NCBI GenBank assembly: GCA_944322885.1
Contig: CALUQH010000005.1
Span: forward strand, 1-64,000
Source of the DNA: Candidatus Gastranaerophilales bacterium
Lineage (GTDB): Bacteria; Cyanobacteriota; Vampirovibrionia; Gastranaerophilales; Gastranaerophilaceae
Direction of reading: 5' to 3'
Length of the DNA stretch: 64,000 nucleotides
This document shows, in pieces, positions 34,064 through 42,602 of the stretch. The translations under genes and the position numbers were made by a program. Each line of letters begins with the position of its first letter. Position 1 is the first letter of the stretch. Under the pieces are notes generated by a model. It did no database searches. It was not told the origin of the DNA and was given only the letters and a program-made list of their open reading frames with translations.

Positions 34064-35241
34064 TAATATCTGTTCCTTATCTTTTTAATACGTTTTTTAG
34101 AAATGTTCAAAAGTATCCCAACCATTATAAGCGAAACAATTAAAGATGAACCGCCGTAACTTATGAATGGAAGAGGAACACCAGTTGTAGGAAGGAATGA
34201 ACTTGCAACACTCATATTCATAAACGCCTGAAAAACTATTGAAAAGGTTATTCCGACCGCCAGCAGTTTCCCGTACATATCGGGACATCTTGCTGCTATT
34301 AAAAAGCCTCGCTGCATAAATGTGAAAAACAAACCTATTACAAGAACACACCCGACAAATCCAAGTTCTTCCGCAATAATCGCAAATATAAAGTCAGTAT
34401 GACATTCAGGCAAATATGACAATTTTTGAATAGAGCCGCCGTACCCGACACCGCTAAAACCGCCAGACGCAAAGGCTATCAAGGATTGAATAATATTATA
34501 ACCTGCACCCAGAGGATCTAAATCAGGATTTCGCCAAGTTTTAATACGCTGAAGCTGATAAGGTTTAATAATTGTTGTCAAACCGATAATAATTGTTGCA
34601 ACCATTGCCCCGACACAGCTCAAAAATAATTTTAAAGAGCCACCTGCAGCCATGTACATTACAATCGTTGTCATCCCGAGCAAGATTACCATTGACAAGT
34701 TCGGTTGAATAAAAATCAGCCCCGCCATAGCGATAATCGGGAAAAATGCCCAGACCCATTTATTCTGATCAAAAAGTTCCGCATCTTTTCTAAAAGCATT
34801 TGCAAGCAACAGAACAACGGCAGGTTTTGCAAATTCTGACGGCTGCAGTTGAAATCCTGCGATATTTATCCATCTTTTTGCACCATTTACCGTAACCCCT
34901 AGAGGCGTAAAATCAACAAGAAATAACGCAATCAAAATTGATGCCATTATTATGACATTCCAGTCCGCAAGCTTTTTATAATCATAATTCATAAAAAACT
35001 TTAACCCGAAAAAGCCGACAACAAAACATATCAACTGTTTTATGAGAAATTGGGCAGGGTTTCCGCCCTCATCCAGACATTTCGGCGCCGTTGCGGAAAA
35101 TATAGCCAAAAAGCCTATAATTACAAGAAAGGCAACAACTATTAATAATGTTTTATCAGGAGATGATATGATAACACTCTGAATAGCCTGTTCTTCCCTG
35201 CCGTCACGCGGATTTCTTCTAGTTGATCTTTGATAAGACAT
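34063..35241 (-). CDS. ftsW: FtsW-type SEDS peptidoglycan glycosyltransferase
   Basis: Polymerises lipid II at the division septum. About ten membrane helices follow a basic N-terminus (SYQRSTRRNPRDGREEQ). Family motifs include GAKRWINIAGFQLQPSEFAKPA, the long loop LPECHTDFIFAIIAEELGF and GVPLPFISYGGSSLIVSL (cited in part). The frame opens at 35322, but the ATG at 35241 is preferred because the upstream extension would be translated murD sequence. No strong SD was seen. It overlaps murD by 23 bases and lies between murD and murG, which argues for FtsW over RodA. Length is 392 residues. Confidence 0.93.
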   Translation of the reverse strand: MSYQRSTRRNPRDGREEQAIQSVIISSPDKTLLIVVAFLVIIGFLAIFSATAPKCLDEGGNPAQFLIKQLICFVVGFFGLKFFMNYDYKKLADWNVIIMASILIALFLVDFTPLGVTVNGAKRWINIAGFQLQPSEFAKPAVVLLLANAFRKDAELFDQNKWVWAFFPIIAMAGLIFIQPNLSMVILLGMTTIVMYMAAGGSLKLFLSCVGAMVATIIIGLTTIIKPYQLQRIKTWRNPDLDPLGAGYNIIQSLIAFASGGFSGVGYGGSIQKLSYLPECHTDFIFAIIAEELGFVGCVLVIGLFFTFMQRGFLIAARCPDMYGKLLAVGITFSIVFQAFMNMSVASSFLPTTGVPLPFISYGGSSLIVSLIMVGILLNISKKRIKKIRNRY

Positions 35242-36586
35242 ACTCTTTGAACACCCTTCCTCTTTCTTCATATCCGCTAAACATATCAAAACTTGCACAG
35301 GCCGGAGATAATAAAACAACATCAGAATTCAGTTCAATTGATTTATCAACAGCATCTTCCATTGAATTCTCTCTTATAATATTATTAAATCCTTCTTTTC
35401 GCAAATTTTCATCAAATCTGTCTGCCGCTTCTCCGATTAAAACAACAGTTTTAATGTGCTTTTTTATAGCGTCGCAAAATTCTTTTAAATCCGTATTTTT
35501 ATCTCTGCCGCCTGCAATAAGAACTACATCGCAGTTGTTAAATGAGTTGATAGCAACAAGACTTGCCTCCGGATTTGTAGCTTTAGAGTCATTGTAAAAT
35601 ACTGTTTTACCGCTTTGAGCAAATTTTTCAAGCCTGTGCTCAGGAATTTTAAATGACATAATTGAAGATTTTATATCCTCGTTAGAAATCCCTTCGATTT
35701 TTGCAACGATAACAGCACACATTACATTTTGATAATTATGATTGCCTATTAACGGACAAGCACTTAAATCTATAATTTTTTCTTCTTTTCCGTTTCTTTT
35801 AAAATAAATGGCTTCTTCTTTTATATAAGAACAATTTTCTCCAATATCTCCGTCAAAAAGAAAAACTGTGCCGCCGCATTCTTTTGAGAATTCAAAAAGT
35901 CTTTCATCCTTTGCGTTTAAAACTGAAAATTGCGGAGCCTGAGGACCTTTGAATATCTTTGCCTTAGCTTTAAAATAATTTTCTAAATTACCATGCCAAT
36001 TGATATGATCAGGTGTGAAATTTGTAAAAACAGAAATCTGAGGTTGAAAAGAATTACTGTATTCCAACTGAAATGAACTGCATTCGCAAACCATAAAATC
36101 AATATCTTTATCCAACAAATCACACGGAGGAACACCGTAATTGCCGCATGGTTCAGCCTTATACTCGCTTGATAATATATGAGCTATCAATGCTGTTGTT
36201 GTTGTCTTACCGTTAGTTCCGGTTATAGCAATAAAAGGAACCCCCGTTTGAGAATATGCAAGCTCAATTTCTGATATAACTTTAATTTTCAAATCTTTAA
36301 GTTTTTGCATAAGAGGCGAATTAGGCGGAATTCCCGGACTTGTAACAGCAATGTAAGCATCTTTTATAAAATCATCACTATGACCGCCCATTTCAATTTT
36401 TATACCGGAAGCTCTAAGTTCTTTTAATATTTCCGCATCTTCCGGCTTTTCTTCACGAAACTCTGTCAAATATACATCCGCACCGGTTTTGTTTAAATAT
36501 TTAGCGGCAGAAATTCCACTTTTAGATAAGCCTAAAACAAGAACTTTTTTATCAAATAATTTTAAACTCGGACAAATTGATTTCAT
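35219..36586 (-). CDS. murD: UDP-N-acetylmuramoylalanine--D-glutamate ligase
   Basis: Cytoplasmic Mur ligase adding D-glutamate to UDP-MurNAc-Ala. The N-terminal Rossmann-like segment KVLVLGLSKSGISAAKYL, P-loop ITGTNGKTTTTALI near residue 115, the HRLEKF motif near 320, and NDSKATNPEA are present. The length of 455 is normal. An SD (GAGG) lies nine bases upstream inside mraY, and the ATG overlaps the mraY stop by one base (TAATG). Confidence 0.96.
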   Translation of the reverse strand: MKSICPSLKLFDKKVLVLGLSKSGISAAKYLNKTGADVYLTEFREEKPEDAEILKELRASGIKIEMGGHSDDFIKDAYIAVTSPGIPPNSPLMQKLKDLKIKVISEIELAYSQTGVPFIAITGTNGKTTTTALIAHILSSEYKAEPCGNYGVPPCDLLDKDIDFMVCECSSFQLEYSNSFQPQISVFTNFTPDHINWHGNLENYFKAKAKIFKGPQAPQFSVLNAKDERLFEFSKECGGTVFLFDGDIGENCSYIKEEAIYFKRNGKEEKIIDLSACPLIGNHNYQNVMCAVIVAKIEGISNEDIKSSIMSFKIPEHRLEKFAQSGKTVFYNDSKATNPEASLVAINSFNNCDVVLIAGGRDKNTDLKEFCDAIKKHIKTVVLIGEAADRFDENLRKEGFNNIIRENSMEDAVDKSIELNSDVVLLSPACASFDMFSGYEERGRVFKEYVLSKIN

Positions 36587-37566
36587 TATAAAATACCTCT
36601 ATTTAAGAAAAAATATAAAATAATTGCTGCAACAGAAAGAATTGCCGAAACTGTTGCAAACACGCATACAACTTTTTTCTCGCTCCAGTTGCAAAGTTCA
36701 AAATGATGATGAATAGGAGCCATTTTAAAAACCCTTTTTCCGGTAGTTTTAAAGCTCGTTACCTGGATAATTACAGAAAGAGTTTCCATTACAAAAACTC
36801 CCGCTATGATAACAAGCAAAATTTCAAATTTTCCCATAACAGCCACTGTTCCGAGTAATCCGCCTATTGCAAGAGAACCCGTATCTCCCATAAAAACTTC
36901 TGCTTTGGGTCTGTTATATTTCAAAAATCCCGCTAATGCGCCTGCAACACAAGCTGAAATAATCGCTCCTTCAGGACATCCTGAAAATAATGAAATAATC
37001 GCACAAGCAATAAAAGCAAATATACCCGTTGAAGCAGCGAGTCCGTCAAGCCCGTCAGTTAAATTATAAGCATTCGATGCCCCGGTAATTACAAATACCG
37101 CAAAAACAGGATAAAACCAGCCTAAATTCAGAACATATTGGCCGAAATAAACATCCGATGCGTTTGTTTTTGTCATCATAAGGTAAAGAGTAGGTAGCAG
37201 CGCAATTGCAATCTGTCTGAGCAATTTACCTCTGGGAGTAAGCCCGTCATTACCCTTACCCTTTAATTTTATATAATCATCCTGAAATCCTGCAAAAGTA
37301 TAGAACAATAATGTTAACAATATGATAAATGCTGTTGTATTTAGTCTTTGGGCCATTGCAAGGGCTATTACGGCACCCAGTATTACTGCAACTATGATAA
37401 ATACACCACCCGTTGTCGGTGTTCCCTGTTTTTTTGCATGAGCTTCGGGCGCACAATCCTTTACATACTGACCTATCATATGTTTACGTAAAAAATCTAT
37501 ATATGGTACTCCGAAAAGCAAACATAATATCATTCCCAGTAAAAATGCAACTGCAAGCATTATCAT
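36586..37566 (-). CDS. mraY: Phospho-N-acetylmuramoyl-pentapeptide-transferase
   Basis: Integral membrane enzyme that makes lipid I from UDP-MurNAc-pentapeptide and undecaprenyl phosphate. Motifs: KKQGTPTTGGVFI near residue 45, DDYIKLKGKGNDGL near 95 with catalytic Asp pair, NLTDGLDGLAAS near 165, and the HHHFE signature in PIHHHFEL near 290. About ten helices are visible and the length of 326 is normal. The start at 37566 lies eight bases after AAAGGG; an in-frame ATG two codons later is also possible. It is preceded by murF 34 bases upstream. Confidence 0.96.
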   Translation of the reverse strand: MIMLAVAFLLGMILCLLFGVPYIDFLRKHMIGQYVKDCAPEAHAKKQGTPTTGGVFIIVAVILGAVIALAMAQRLNTTAFIILLTLLFYTFAGFQDDYIKLKGKGNDGLTPRGKLLRQIAIALLPTLYLMMTKTNASDVYFGQYVLNLGWFYPVFAVFVITGASNAYNLTDGLDGLAASTGIFAFIACAIISLFSGCPEGAIISACVAGALAGFLKYNRPKAEVFMGDTGSLAIGGLLGTVAVMGKFEILLVIIAGVFVMETLSVIIQVTSFKTTGKRVFKMAPIHHHFELCNWSEKKVVCVFATVSAILSVAAIILYFFLNRGIL

Positions 37567-37600
37567 TTTTTATACCCTTTCCGTAGATGTTCATCTGATT

Positions 37601-38956
37601 TTATTCATTACCGTCAGGCACTTTGTGCCCGTTTTTACCCTTCCGTAAATGTTTTAAATTCTCTATTATTTCTTCAAACTTCATAGACCTCGAGGCCTTT
37701 AAAAATATTGTAATATCCTCATGTAAATTATCAAGAATGTAACGAGATGTTTCAAGATTGTTTTGAAAATGTTCCACCTTAAAACCATACTTCAATAATT
37801 CATCGCCAATATATTTTGCAAGATTTCCTACTGTTATAAATAATCCTGATTTACCCTGAAATTTTTTACCGATAAATTCTCCGACCTCTTTATGAAATTC
37901 AATCTCATTTTCACCCAGTTCTCCCATATCACCAAGAATAACAACAGGATTTTTATACAATTCCAAAAAAGTTGAAACAGAAGCTTTCATAGACTCTGGA
38001 TTTGCATTGTAACTGTCATTTATTATATCAAATCCGTTAACTTTTTGAATTTCCCATCGTTTTTCTATCGGATGATATTTACCAAAACCTTTGTATATTT
38101 CCTCGTAAGACATCCCGAGCTTATAACCAAGCTCTATAGCTGAAAGAGAATTTTCTATATTATAATCCCCTTCAACATTCAGCTCATACTCACGATTTTT
38201 ATAAACAAATTTAGAATAACCTTCACGTTTTTCTAAAATTCTTACATCACTTATTGAATAAAAAATATTCTCCCCGTTAAAATTAGCAAATTTTTTAATT
38301 CTTTCATTATCATTTGCGATAAGTGTCTGTTTTAAATATTTAGTAATTTCACATTTTGCCTTTGCAATGTTATCAAGGCTTCCCAGACGTCCGATATGCG
38401 CAGAACCTGCATTTGTAATAATTGCGTAATCAGGTTCCGCGTATTTGCATATAAGCTCAATTTCGCCAAAACCTCTCATACCCATCTCAACAATCAAAAC
38501 TTGCGTATCTTCAGACATTGAAAGAACGGTCTGGCAAAATCCTATTTCGTTATTGTGATTTGAATACGTTTTATGAGTCCTGAATTTTTCAGACAAAACC
38601 GAATAAACCATTTCTTTAGTAGTCGTTTTACCCGAGCTTCCCGTAATTGCAACAATCACAGGATTATATTTTTTTCTTGCAAAATTAGCTAACTGTAAAT
38701 ATGCAGTTAAAGTATCGCTGACTTTCAGAGAAAAATCGGCAGGGCAGTTATCTTTAGTGCAAAAACATCCAATCGCACCAGCTTCAAGCGCCTTATCACA
38801 AAAATTTTCCCCGTCAAAATTTGCCCCCTTCAATGGCAGATACAAATCACCTTTTTTTAAAGTCCTCGTATCAGTGGAAATTTCAAAGCTCCCGTCTTTA
38901 CCATTCTTAATTTCGGCATCTGTAGCTTTTCTCAACTCATCAACTGTAAATTTCAT
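37601..38956 (-). CDS. murF: UDP-N-acetylmuramoyl-tripeptide--D-alanyl-D-alanine ligase
   Basis: Adds D-Ala-D-Ala to complete the peptidoglycan precursor in the cytoplasm. The P-loop is ITGSSGKTTTKEMV near residue 105, followed by YSNHNNEIGFCQTVL, ILVVEMGMRGFGEI-type segment (VEMGMRGFGEI) and NDSYNANPESMKAS. The length of 451 is normal. It heads the murF-mraY-murD-ftsW-murG block; murE and murC are not in the window. Confidence 0.95.
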   Translation of the reverse strand: MKFTVDELRKATDAEIKNGKDGSFEISTDTRTLKKGDLYLPLKGANFDGENFCDKALEAGAIGCFCTKDNCPADFSLKVSDTLTAYLQLANFARKKYNPVIVAITGSSGKTTTKEMVYSVLSEKFRTHKTYSNHNNEIGFCQTVLSMSEDTQVLIVEMGMRGFGEIELICKYAEPDYAIITNAGSAHIGRLGSLDNIAKAKCEITKYLKQTLIANDNERIKKFANFNGENIFYSISDVRILEKREGYSKFVYKNREYELNVEGDYNIENSLSAIELGYKLGMSYEEIYKGFGKYHPIEKRWEIQKVNGFDIINDSYNANPESMKASVSTFLELYKNPVVILGDMGELGENEIEFHKEVGEFIGKKFQGKSGLFITVGNLAKYIGDELLKYGFKVEHFQNNLETSRYILDNLHEDITIFLKASRSMKFEEIIENLKHLRKGKNGHKVPDGNE

Positions 38957-39039
38957 CTCTAAATCTTAATCTCCCTCACAAAATAATTTTACCGCAAACA
39001 AACCGCCAGAAACGTAAAGTTAATAAATGTTAATAGAGC

Positions 39040-39068
39040 TTGACAAGCGGTTTTGAGCAGGCGATAAT
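39040..39068 (+). promoter_or_regulatory. Strong promoter of rplU
   Basis: Perfect TTGACA (39040-39045), 17-base spacer, GATAAT (39063-39068). The predicted leader of about 85 bases is long compared with other genes here and contains a stem-loop. Confidence 0.8.
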
Positions 39069-39105
39069 AAATAATGTATTAGTAGGCGGTCAATCGTTTA
39101 TAAAT

Positions 39106-39137
39106 ATCTTTGCAAACACTAGCATTACCGCAAAGAT
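39106..39137 (+). ncRNA. Putative rplU leader stem-loop
   Basis: ATCTTTGC (39106-39113) pairs with GCAAAGAT (39130-39137) around a 16-base loop, in the rplU 5' leader just before the SD. Ribosomal protein leaders often bind their own product. It is not matched to a known L21 leader family; this rests on pairing and position only. Confidence 0.35.
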
Positions 39138-39160
39138 TACGATACCAGAAAGGATGTATA

Positions 39161-39511
39161 ATGTACGCAATTGTAGAAACAGGCGGAAAACAATATCAGG
39201 TTGAAGAAGGAAGATACCTTGATGTTGAATTATTAGACGGCGAAAAAGATTCAAAAGTAGTTTTTGACAAAGTCGTCATGATTGTAAACGGTAAAAAATC
39301 TAAAGTAGGACAGCCCTACGTTGCAGGCGCTTCTGCTGAAGGTACTATCGTAAAACACGATAAAGACAAAAAAATCATCGTTTACAAACAAAGACCTAAA
39401 AAAGGTTACAGAAGAAAACAAGGACACAGACAAGGCTTCACAAGAGTAATGATTTCTAAAATCAGAACTTCTGCTCAGAAAAAAGCAGCCGAAGCTACTG
39501 AAGAAGCTTAA
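39161..39511 (+). CDS. rplU: 50S ribosomal protein L21
   Basis: Large-subunit ribosomal protein that binds 23S rRNA. The 116-residue product starts MYAIVETGGKQYQVEEG, the family N-terminus, and contains the conserved YKQRPKKGYRRKQGHRQ-type segment (cited as KRPKKGYRRKQGHR in essence) near residue 75 and FTRVMISKI. The ATG at 39161 has an SD (AAAGGA) at seven bases; the open frame upstream to 39110 is leader. rpmA follows after 215 bases with a structured intergenic region. Confidence 0.97.
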   Translation: MYAIVETGGKQYQVEEGRYLDVELLDGEKDSKVVFDKVVMIVNGKKSKVGQPYVAGASAEGTIVKHDKDKKIIVYKQRPKKGYRRKQGHRQGFTRVMISKIRTSAQKKAAEATEEA

Positions 39512-39516
39512 ACTTC

Positions 39517-39562
39517 TTATCCTCCTTCTCACAATGGGAGAAAAACAGATGCGAGAGGATAA
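39517..39562 (+). other. Nested inverted repeats between rplU and rpmA
   Basis: Outer arms TTATCCTC (39517-39524) and GAGGATAA (39555-39562) enclose inner arms TTCTC (39526-39530) and GAGAA (39538-39542). Right after the rplU stop, this could be a processing site, attenuator or mRNA-stabilising structure. Confidence 0.45.
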
Positions 39563-39696
39563 ATTTAAAAATAATAGTAAAAATTTTTGAAAATACCTCG
39601 AGTGCATTAATCAATTAAAGCCGATAATAAAACAATCGGGAAAGTAATACAAAAAATCGTGCAGAGGCGATACTTAATTAATTGTAAGTTACGGCT

Positions 39697-39708
39697 ACGT
39701 ACGTAGTA
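39697..39708. repeat. 12-base perfect palindrome upstream of rpmA
   Basis: CTACGTACGTAG lies about 20 bases before the rpmA start, close to its SD (AAGGAG at 39713-39718). It could be a protein-binding site or a small hairpin; no further evidence. Confidence 0.5.
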
Positions 39709-39726
39709 CATAAGGAGAATATAAAA

Positions 39727-39981
39727 ATGGCACATAAGAAAGGTATGGGATCTACCCGTAACGGACGTGATTCGGAAGCGAAACGATTAGGCGTTAAAAA
39801 ATTCGGCGGTGAAATCGTTAAAGCCGGTAATATCCTTGTTCGTCAAAGAGGAACTAAAGTTCATCCCGGTAACAATGTAGGTATCGGTTCAGATGATACA
39901 TTATATGCTTTGATTGACGGTCAGGTAAAATTTGAAGCACACAGACGCGATAGAAAACAGGTCAGTGTATACGCAGTGTAA
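39727..39981 (+). CDS. rpmA: 50S ribosomal protein L27
   Basis: Ribosomal protein whose N-terminus reaches the peptidyl transferase centre. The 84-residue product starts [20 protein letters not shown] and contains [19 protein letters not shown] and [14 protein letters not shown] (in part). There is no N-terminal extension needing proteolysis, unlike Firmicutes L27. A strong SD (AAGGAG) precedes the ATG. A bidirectional terminator follows. Confidence 0.97.
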   Translation: MAHKKGMGSTRNGRDSEAKRLGVKKFGGEIVKAGNILVRQRGTKVHPGNNVGIGSDDTLYALIDGQVKFEAHRRDRKQVSVYAV

Positions 39982-39996
39982 TAAAGTTAAAAAATA

Positions 39997-40030
39997 AAAA
40001 ATAACCCTTTTTGACAAAGGGTTATTTTTT
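39997..40030. terminator. Bidirectional terminator after rpmA
   Basis: AAAAATAACCCTTT / AAAGGGTTATTTTT hairpin with flanking A and T runs, between the convergent rpmA and 40054 genes. Confidence 0.85.
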
Positions 40031-40053
40031 TATACTGTTCATGCCCTAATATA

Positions 40054-40878
40054 TTATTTTTGAACATCCGAATAATCTTCGAATATTTTCTCGCCTTCAC
40101 GATTGTATTTAATAATAGAACCATCTGTATTAATTATTGTCACATACCCTTTAGTACTTCCACCTGCTTTGTTATCATGATAGATTTCTGTACCGTCTTT
40201 CAATATATACATACGTGAACCGCCGTCTCTATATGTTTGAACTTCTTTTAACTGTCCTTTAAACAAAGCAGAAGTTGCACTTTCATATATCTGCATTCCT
40301 TCGGCATTTCCAACACTGCAATTTTGCCTCAATGTATTAAGAGCTTTAGTCAAGTCACTGGGATTTGAAATATCATATTCAGATACCAGCTCATTCAAGT
40401 ATGTAAGCTGTTGTGACATCTCTTTTTGTTTTTTTATCTCGTCTGCCTGCATTTCTGCACGAGTCTTTGTATTTTGGTACACATTCTGAACTTCTTCCTC
40501 AGTTGCCTGATAAATACCGTTTGAGGGTTTAACATCAACTTCTTCATTCATTAAAAACGCCTCTTTTCCATTGTAGGGATATTCGTCAACCTTTTGTAAA
40601 TCTGCATCAAGCAAAGTAAGAAGTGTTTTTAATTCTTTTTCACTTACATTTTTATTATCACCGTCAAGACTTAAAATTCGGTTTAGCTTCTCCTGTCCTG
40701 TTTTATCCAACTGAGTATATATTTTGCTAAATACAGGAGTTTTCTTTAAATCTGCGAGTGATATACTTGTTTTATCACCAAGAATTGAAGTTGTACGTTC
40801 ATTTAGATTTTTTTGATACTCAGCATCTTTAACAGCATTTCCCATACCTACAAGGGAACCATTAACATATAAGCCCAT
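40054..40878 (-). CDS. Hypothetical protein with EF-hand-like loop (274 aa)
   Basis: Not recognised. The N-terminus MGLYVNGSLVGMGNAVKDAE has no signal peptide. Residues near 65-90 contain LSLDGDNKNVSEKELKTLL, similar to a calcium-binding EF-hand or dockerin loop but one residue short of the canonical spacing. A helical middle (MQADEIKKQKEMSQQLTYLN) is followed by a beta-rich C-terminus with RMYILKDGTEIYHDN and YVTIINTDGSIIKYNREG, like the tail of RHS or hook-type proteins. An SD (GAAAGGA) precedes the ATG. The next gene on the same strand (41120) has a similar beta tail, so the two may be related in role. Export is possible but unsupported. Confidence 0.7.
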   Translation of the reverse strand: MGLYVNGSLVGMGNAVKDAEYQKNLNERTTSILGDKTSISLADLKKTPVFSKIYTQLDKTGQEKLNRILSLDGDNKNVSEKELKTLLTLLDADLQKVDEYPYNGKEAFLMNEEVDVKPSNGIYQATEEEVQNVYQNTKTRAEMQADEIKKQKEMSQQLTYLNELVSEYDISNPSDLTKALNTLRQNCSVGNAEGMQIYESATSALFKGQLKEVQTYRDGGSRMYILKDGTEIYHDNKAGGSTKGYVTIINTDGSIIKYNREGEKIFEDYSDVQK

Positions 40879-41119
40879 AATAATATCCTTTCTTTTATTT
40901 ATACTCTTTAAAACATTATATAATTAATTAAAGTTATAAATTATATAAAAATTGCGTAAAAAAGAATATTATACTATACTAAAACCCGCTGCACATCAAA
41001 GTTACAGACATTAAAAAACTTTAGTTTACATTTATTTACAGCAGCAATTTCTTTATATTTCTTAATAATTTTAGAAATAGCTGTTTGACATACACTACTA
41101 TAGCTGCACCAAGTATAGA

Positions 41120-41905
41120 CTACTGTTTTAAGGAATCTTCATACTCGGTATAACTTGTAAATGAATCTGTAAAATGAATCATAGACTTAACATTACCGTC
41201 ATCACCTAAAACTGATTTTGAAACATAAAGCGGTTTTCCTTCAAGATTTTCATCAAAATTATATCTTAATACCTGATTATTCTTTTGATCAAAAACCGTA
41301 AAACTTTGAGTTAATATATCACCATTAACATCTATATCAGCTGCATATTTCAACTTATTTTCATTCAAATATTTTCTAAAGTCATTAGCCTTTGTTTCAG
41401 CATTAACTAACTCATTTTTATAAGGCGACTTATCCGGTTCATAACAAGATGTCCTAAAACGGAATTGTCCGTCAGCACCGTATGTAGTTTCTACTGACTG
41501 TAATCCGCCAGATTCATTAAGAGGATAGTGAATTTCTCTATAATGAGTCAATTTTCCCTTAGAATCTCCTTCATTGCTGAACATTAAAATTTTTACAGGT
41601 TTGCCATTTTCAAGTAATTTCAGTTCCGAAGTATGTTCCAACTGAAACATTGTAAAGTCTTTTCCTTCTGTCTTACCCTCTTTTTGAAGTTCTGTTTTAT
41701 ATTCATCAAATGTTTTGTTTTCCGGTATTTGTTTTTTAGCCGGATTAATAAGCGCATAAGCTTTATAGGCATCGGCCGTCTCTTTTTTTACTATATCAGG
41801 AGCAACCGTAACATCCGAGCAGTTTTTTTCTGCCGTTTTTTCCGCCGGAGCAGGCTGTTTATAATTTGCCAACAAGTTTGTACTAACAGAACTAATTCCT
41901 TCCAT
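41120..41905 (-). CDS. Hypothetical protein (261 aa)
   Basis: Not recognised. The start is the ATG at 41905, seven bases after an SD (AAAGGA), not the upstream codon at 41920. The N-terminus MEGISSVSTNLLANYKQPAP is followed by a Lys/Glu-rich linker. The rest is beta-rich with repeated turns (SELKLLENGKPVKILMFSN, ETTYGADGQFRFRT, LTQSFTVFDQKNNQVLRYNF), recalling MORN/YD-type antiparallel hairpins. No cysteines point to disulfides (two only). It lies 241 bases upstream of the 40054 gene on the same strand. Confidence 0.7.
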   Translation of the reverse strand: MEGISSVSTNLLANYKQPAPAEKTAEKNCSDVTVAPDIVKKETADAYKAYALINPAKKQIPENKTFDEYKTELQKEGKTEGKDFTMFQLEHTSELKLLENGKPVKILMFSNEGDSKGKLTHYREIHYPLNESGGLQSVETTYGADGQFRFRTSCYEPDKSPYKNELVNAETKANDFRKYLNENKLKYAADIDVNGDILTQSFTVFDQKNNQVLRYNFDENLEGKPLYVSKSVLGDDGNVKSMIHFTDSFTSYTEYEDSLKQ

Positions 41906-42082
41906 ATAAATCCTTTCCACACTTTAATCAATTATATTAATTTAAAGTTATCGGATAACATAAAATTGCCTTAATAATGCCTTATGTTACAAAATATTAA
42001 ACTTATTTATAAAATTCTAAAGATTTACAACTCCAAAGCCGATATAAAAAATGTAATTATAAGACAATGGAGATTAAACAAT

Positions 42083-42238
42083 ATGCTAAAAAAAATTGTA
42101 ACACCTTCGTGTAATGTATGCGACAGTGTGGAATTTATATTAAGAGGAGCGAGAAAACGCCGAAATTTGGCGTTAACATCCGCAAAGATGATTAATGCGG
42201 ATGCGGGTATTCAAACTGGACTGCGTGCAGTCAAGTAG
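42083..42238 (+). CDS. Putative small basic protein (51 aa)
   Basis: Not recognised. MLKKIVTPSCNVCDSVEFIL is followed by a basic middle (RGARKRRNLALTSAKM) and a short tail. A weak SD (TGGAG) lies about ten bases upstream, and a strong terminator follows 36 bases after the stop, so the unit looks like a complete small gene. The CxxC pair may bind metal or form a disulfide. The open frame extends upstream to 41984 without support. It could be a chance ORF inside a small RNA. Confidence 0.45.
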   Translation: MLKKIVTPSCNVCDSVEFILRGARKRRNLALTSAKMINADAGIQTGLRAVK

Positions 42239-42273
42239 TGCTTATTGTTTAGTAAGAATGAGAGTTTATAGTA

Positions 42274-42304
42274 AAAGACCGGATATAACCGGTCTTTATT
42301 TTTT
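42274..42304. terminator. Rho-independent terminator
   Basis: AAAGACCGG / CCGGTCTTT around a six-base loop, then ATTTTTT. It follows the 51-aa ORF and abuts the end of the decayed HTH gene on the other strand. Confidence 0.85.
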
Positions 42305-42530
42305 AGTAAAAATTATTGTTACCAATATCAACAAACTTTATTTTGTAACCCAATATCTAGGCAATTAATTTAACTTCTTTATAGGATATAGTCTCATTTC
42401 TAAGCTTTTGTGACAGACTGGCAAGTGAATAATTTCTCTTTTGAAATTTACCAATCTCTGCCGCCAGCTCTTTTTATGTCATATCTCTATCATTAGTCAG
42501 ATTTTTTATTTCATTTACAATTTTACCCAT
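42303..42530 (-). pseudogene. Decayed small HTH-type gene with two in-frame stops
   Basis: Reading leftward from the ATG at 42530, the frame gives MGKIVNEIKNLTNDRDMT, stop (TAA at 42476-42474), KELAAEIGKFQKRNYSLAS LSQKLRNETISYKEVKLIA, stop (TAG at 42359-42357), ILGYKIKF and a final stop at 42303. It aligns along its length with the intact 81-residue protein at 52079 (LRKLLQKL, FYNKLKNQTIKFNEINDITSILGYEIIF). Both stops are one base from Gln or Glu codons. A TATAAT ends six bases before the ATG, the same leaderless layout as its paralog. The rest of the frame is undamaged, so decay is recent or the stops are read through. Confidence 0.7.
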
Positions 42531-42536
42531 TTTATA

Positions 42537-42542
42537 ATTATA
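42537..42542 (-). promoter_or_regulatory. -10 box of the decayed HTH gene
   Basis: Perfect TATAAT on the minus strand, six bases before the ATG at 42530; the -35 is poor. Confidence 0.4.
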
Positions 42543-42602
42543 ATATTTTTTAAATATATTTACGGCAAATTAAATATATATATTAATAAATATATAAATA
42601 TA

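Noticed and set aside
41083-41110. TTGACA at 41083 as a promoter
   Set aside because: No -10 box at an acceptable distance and no gene starts downstream on that strand nearby.
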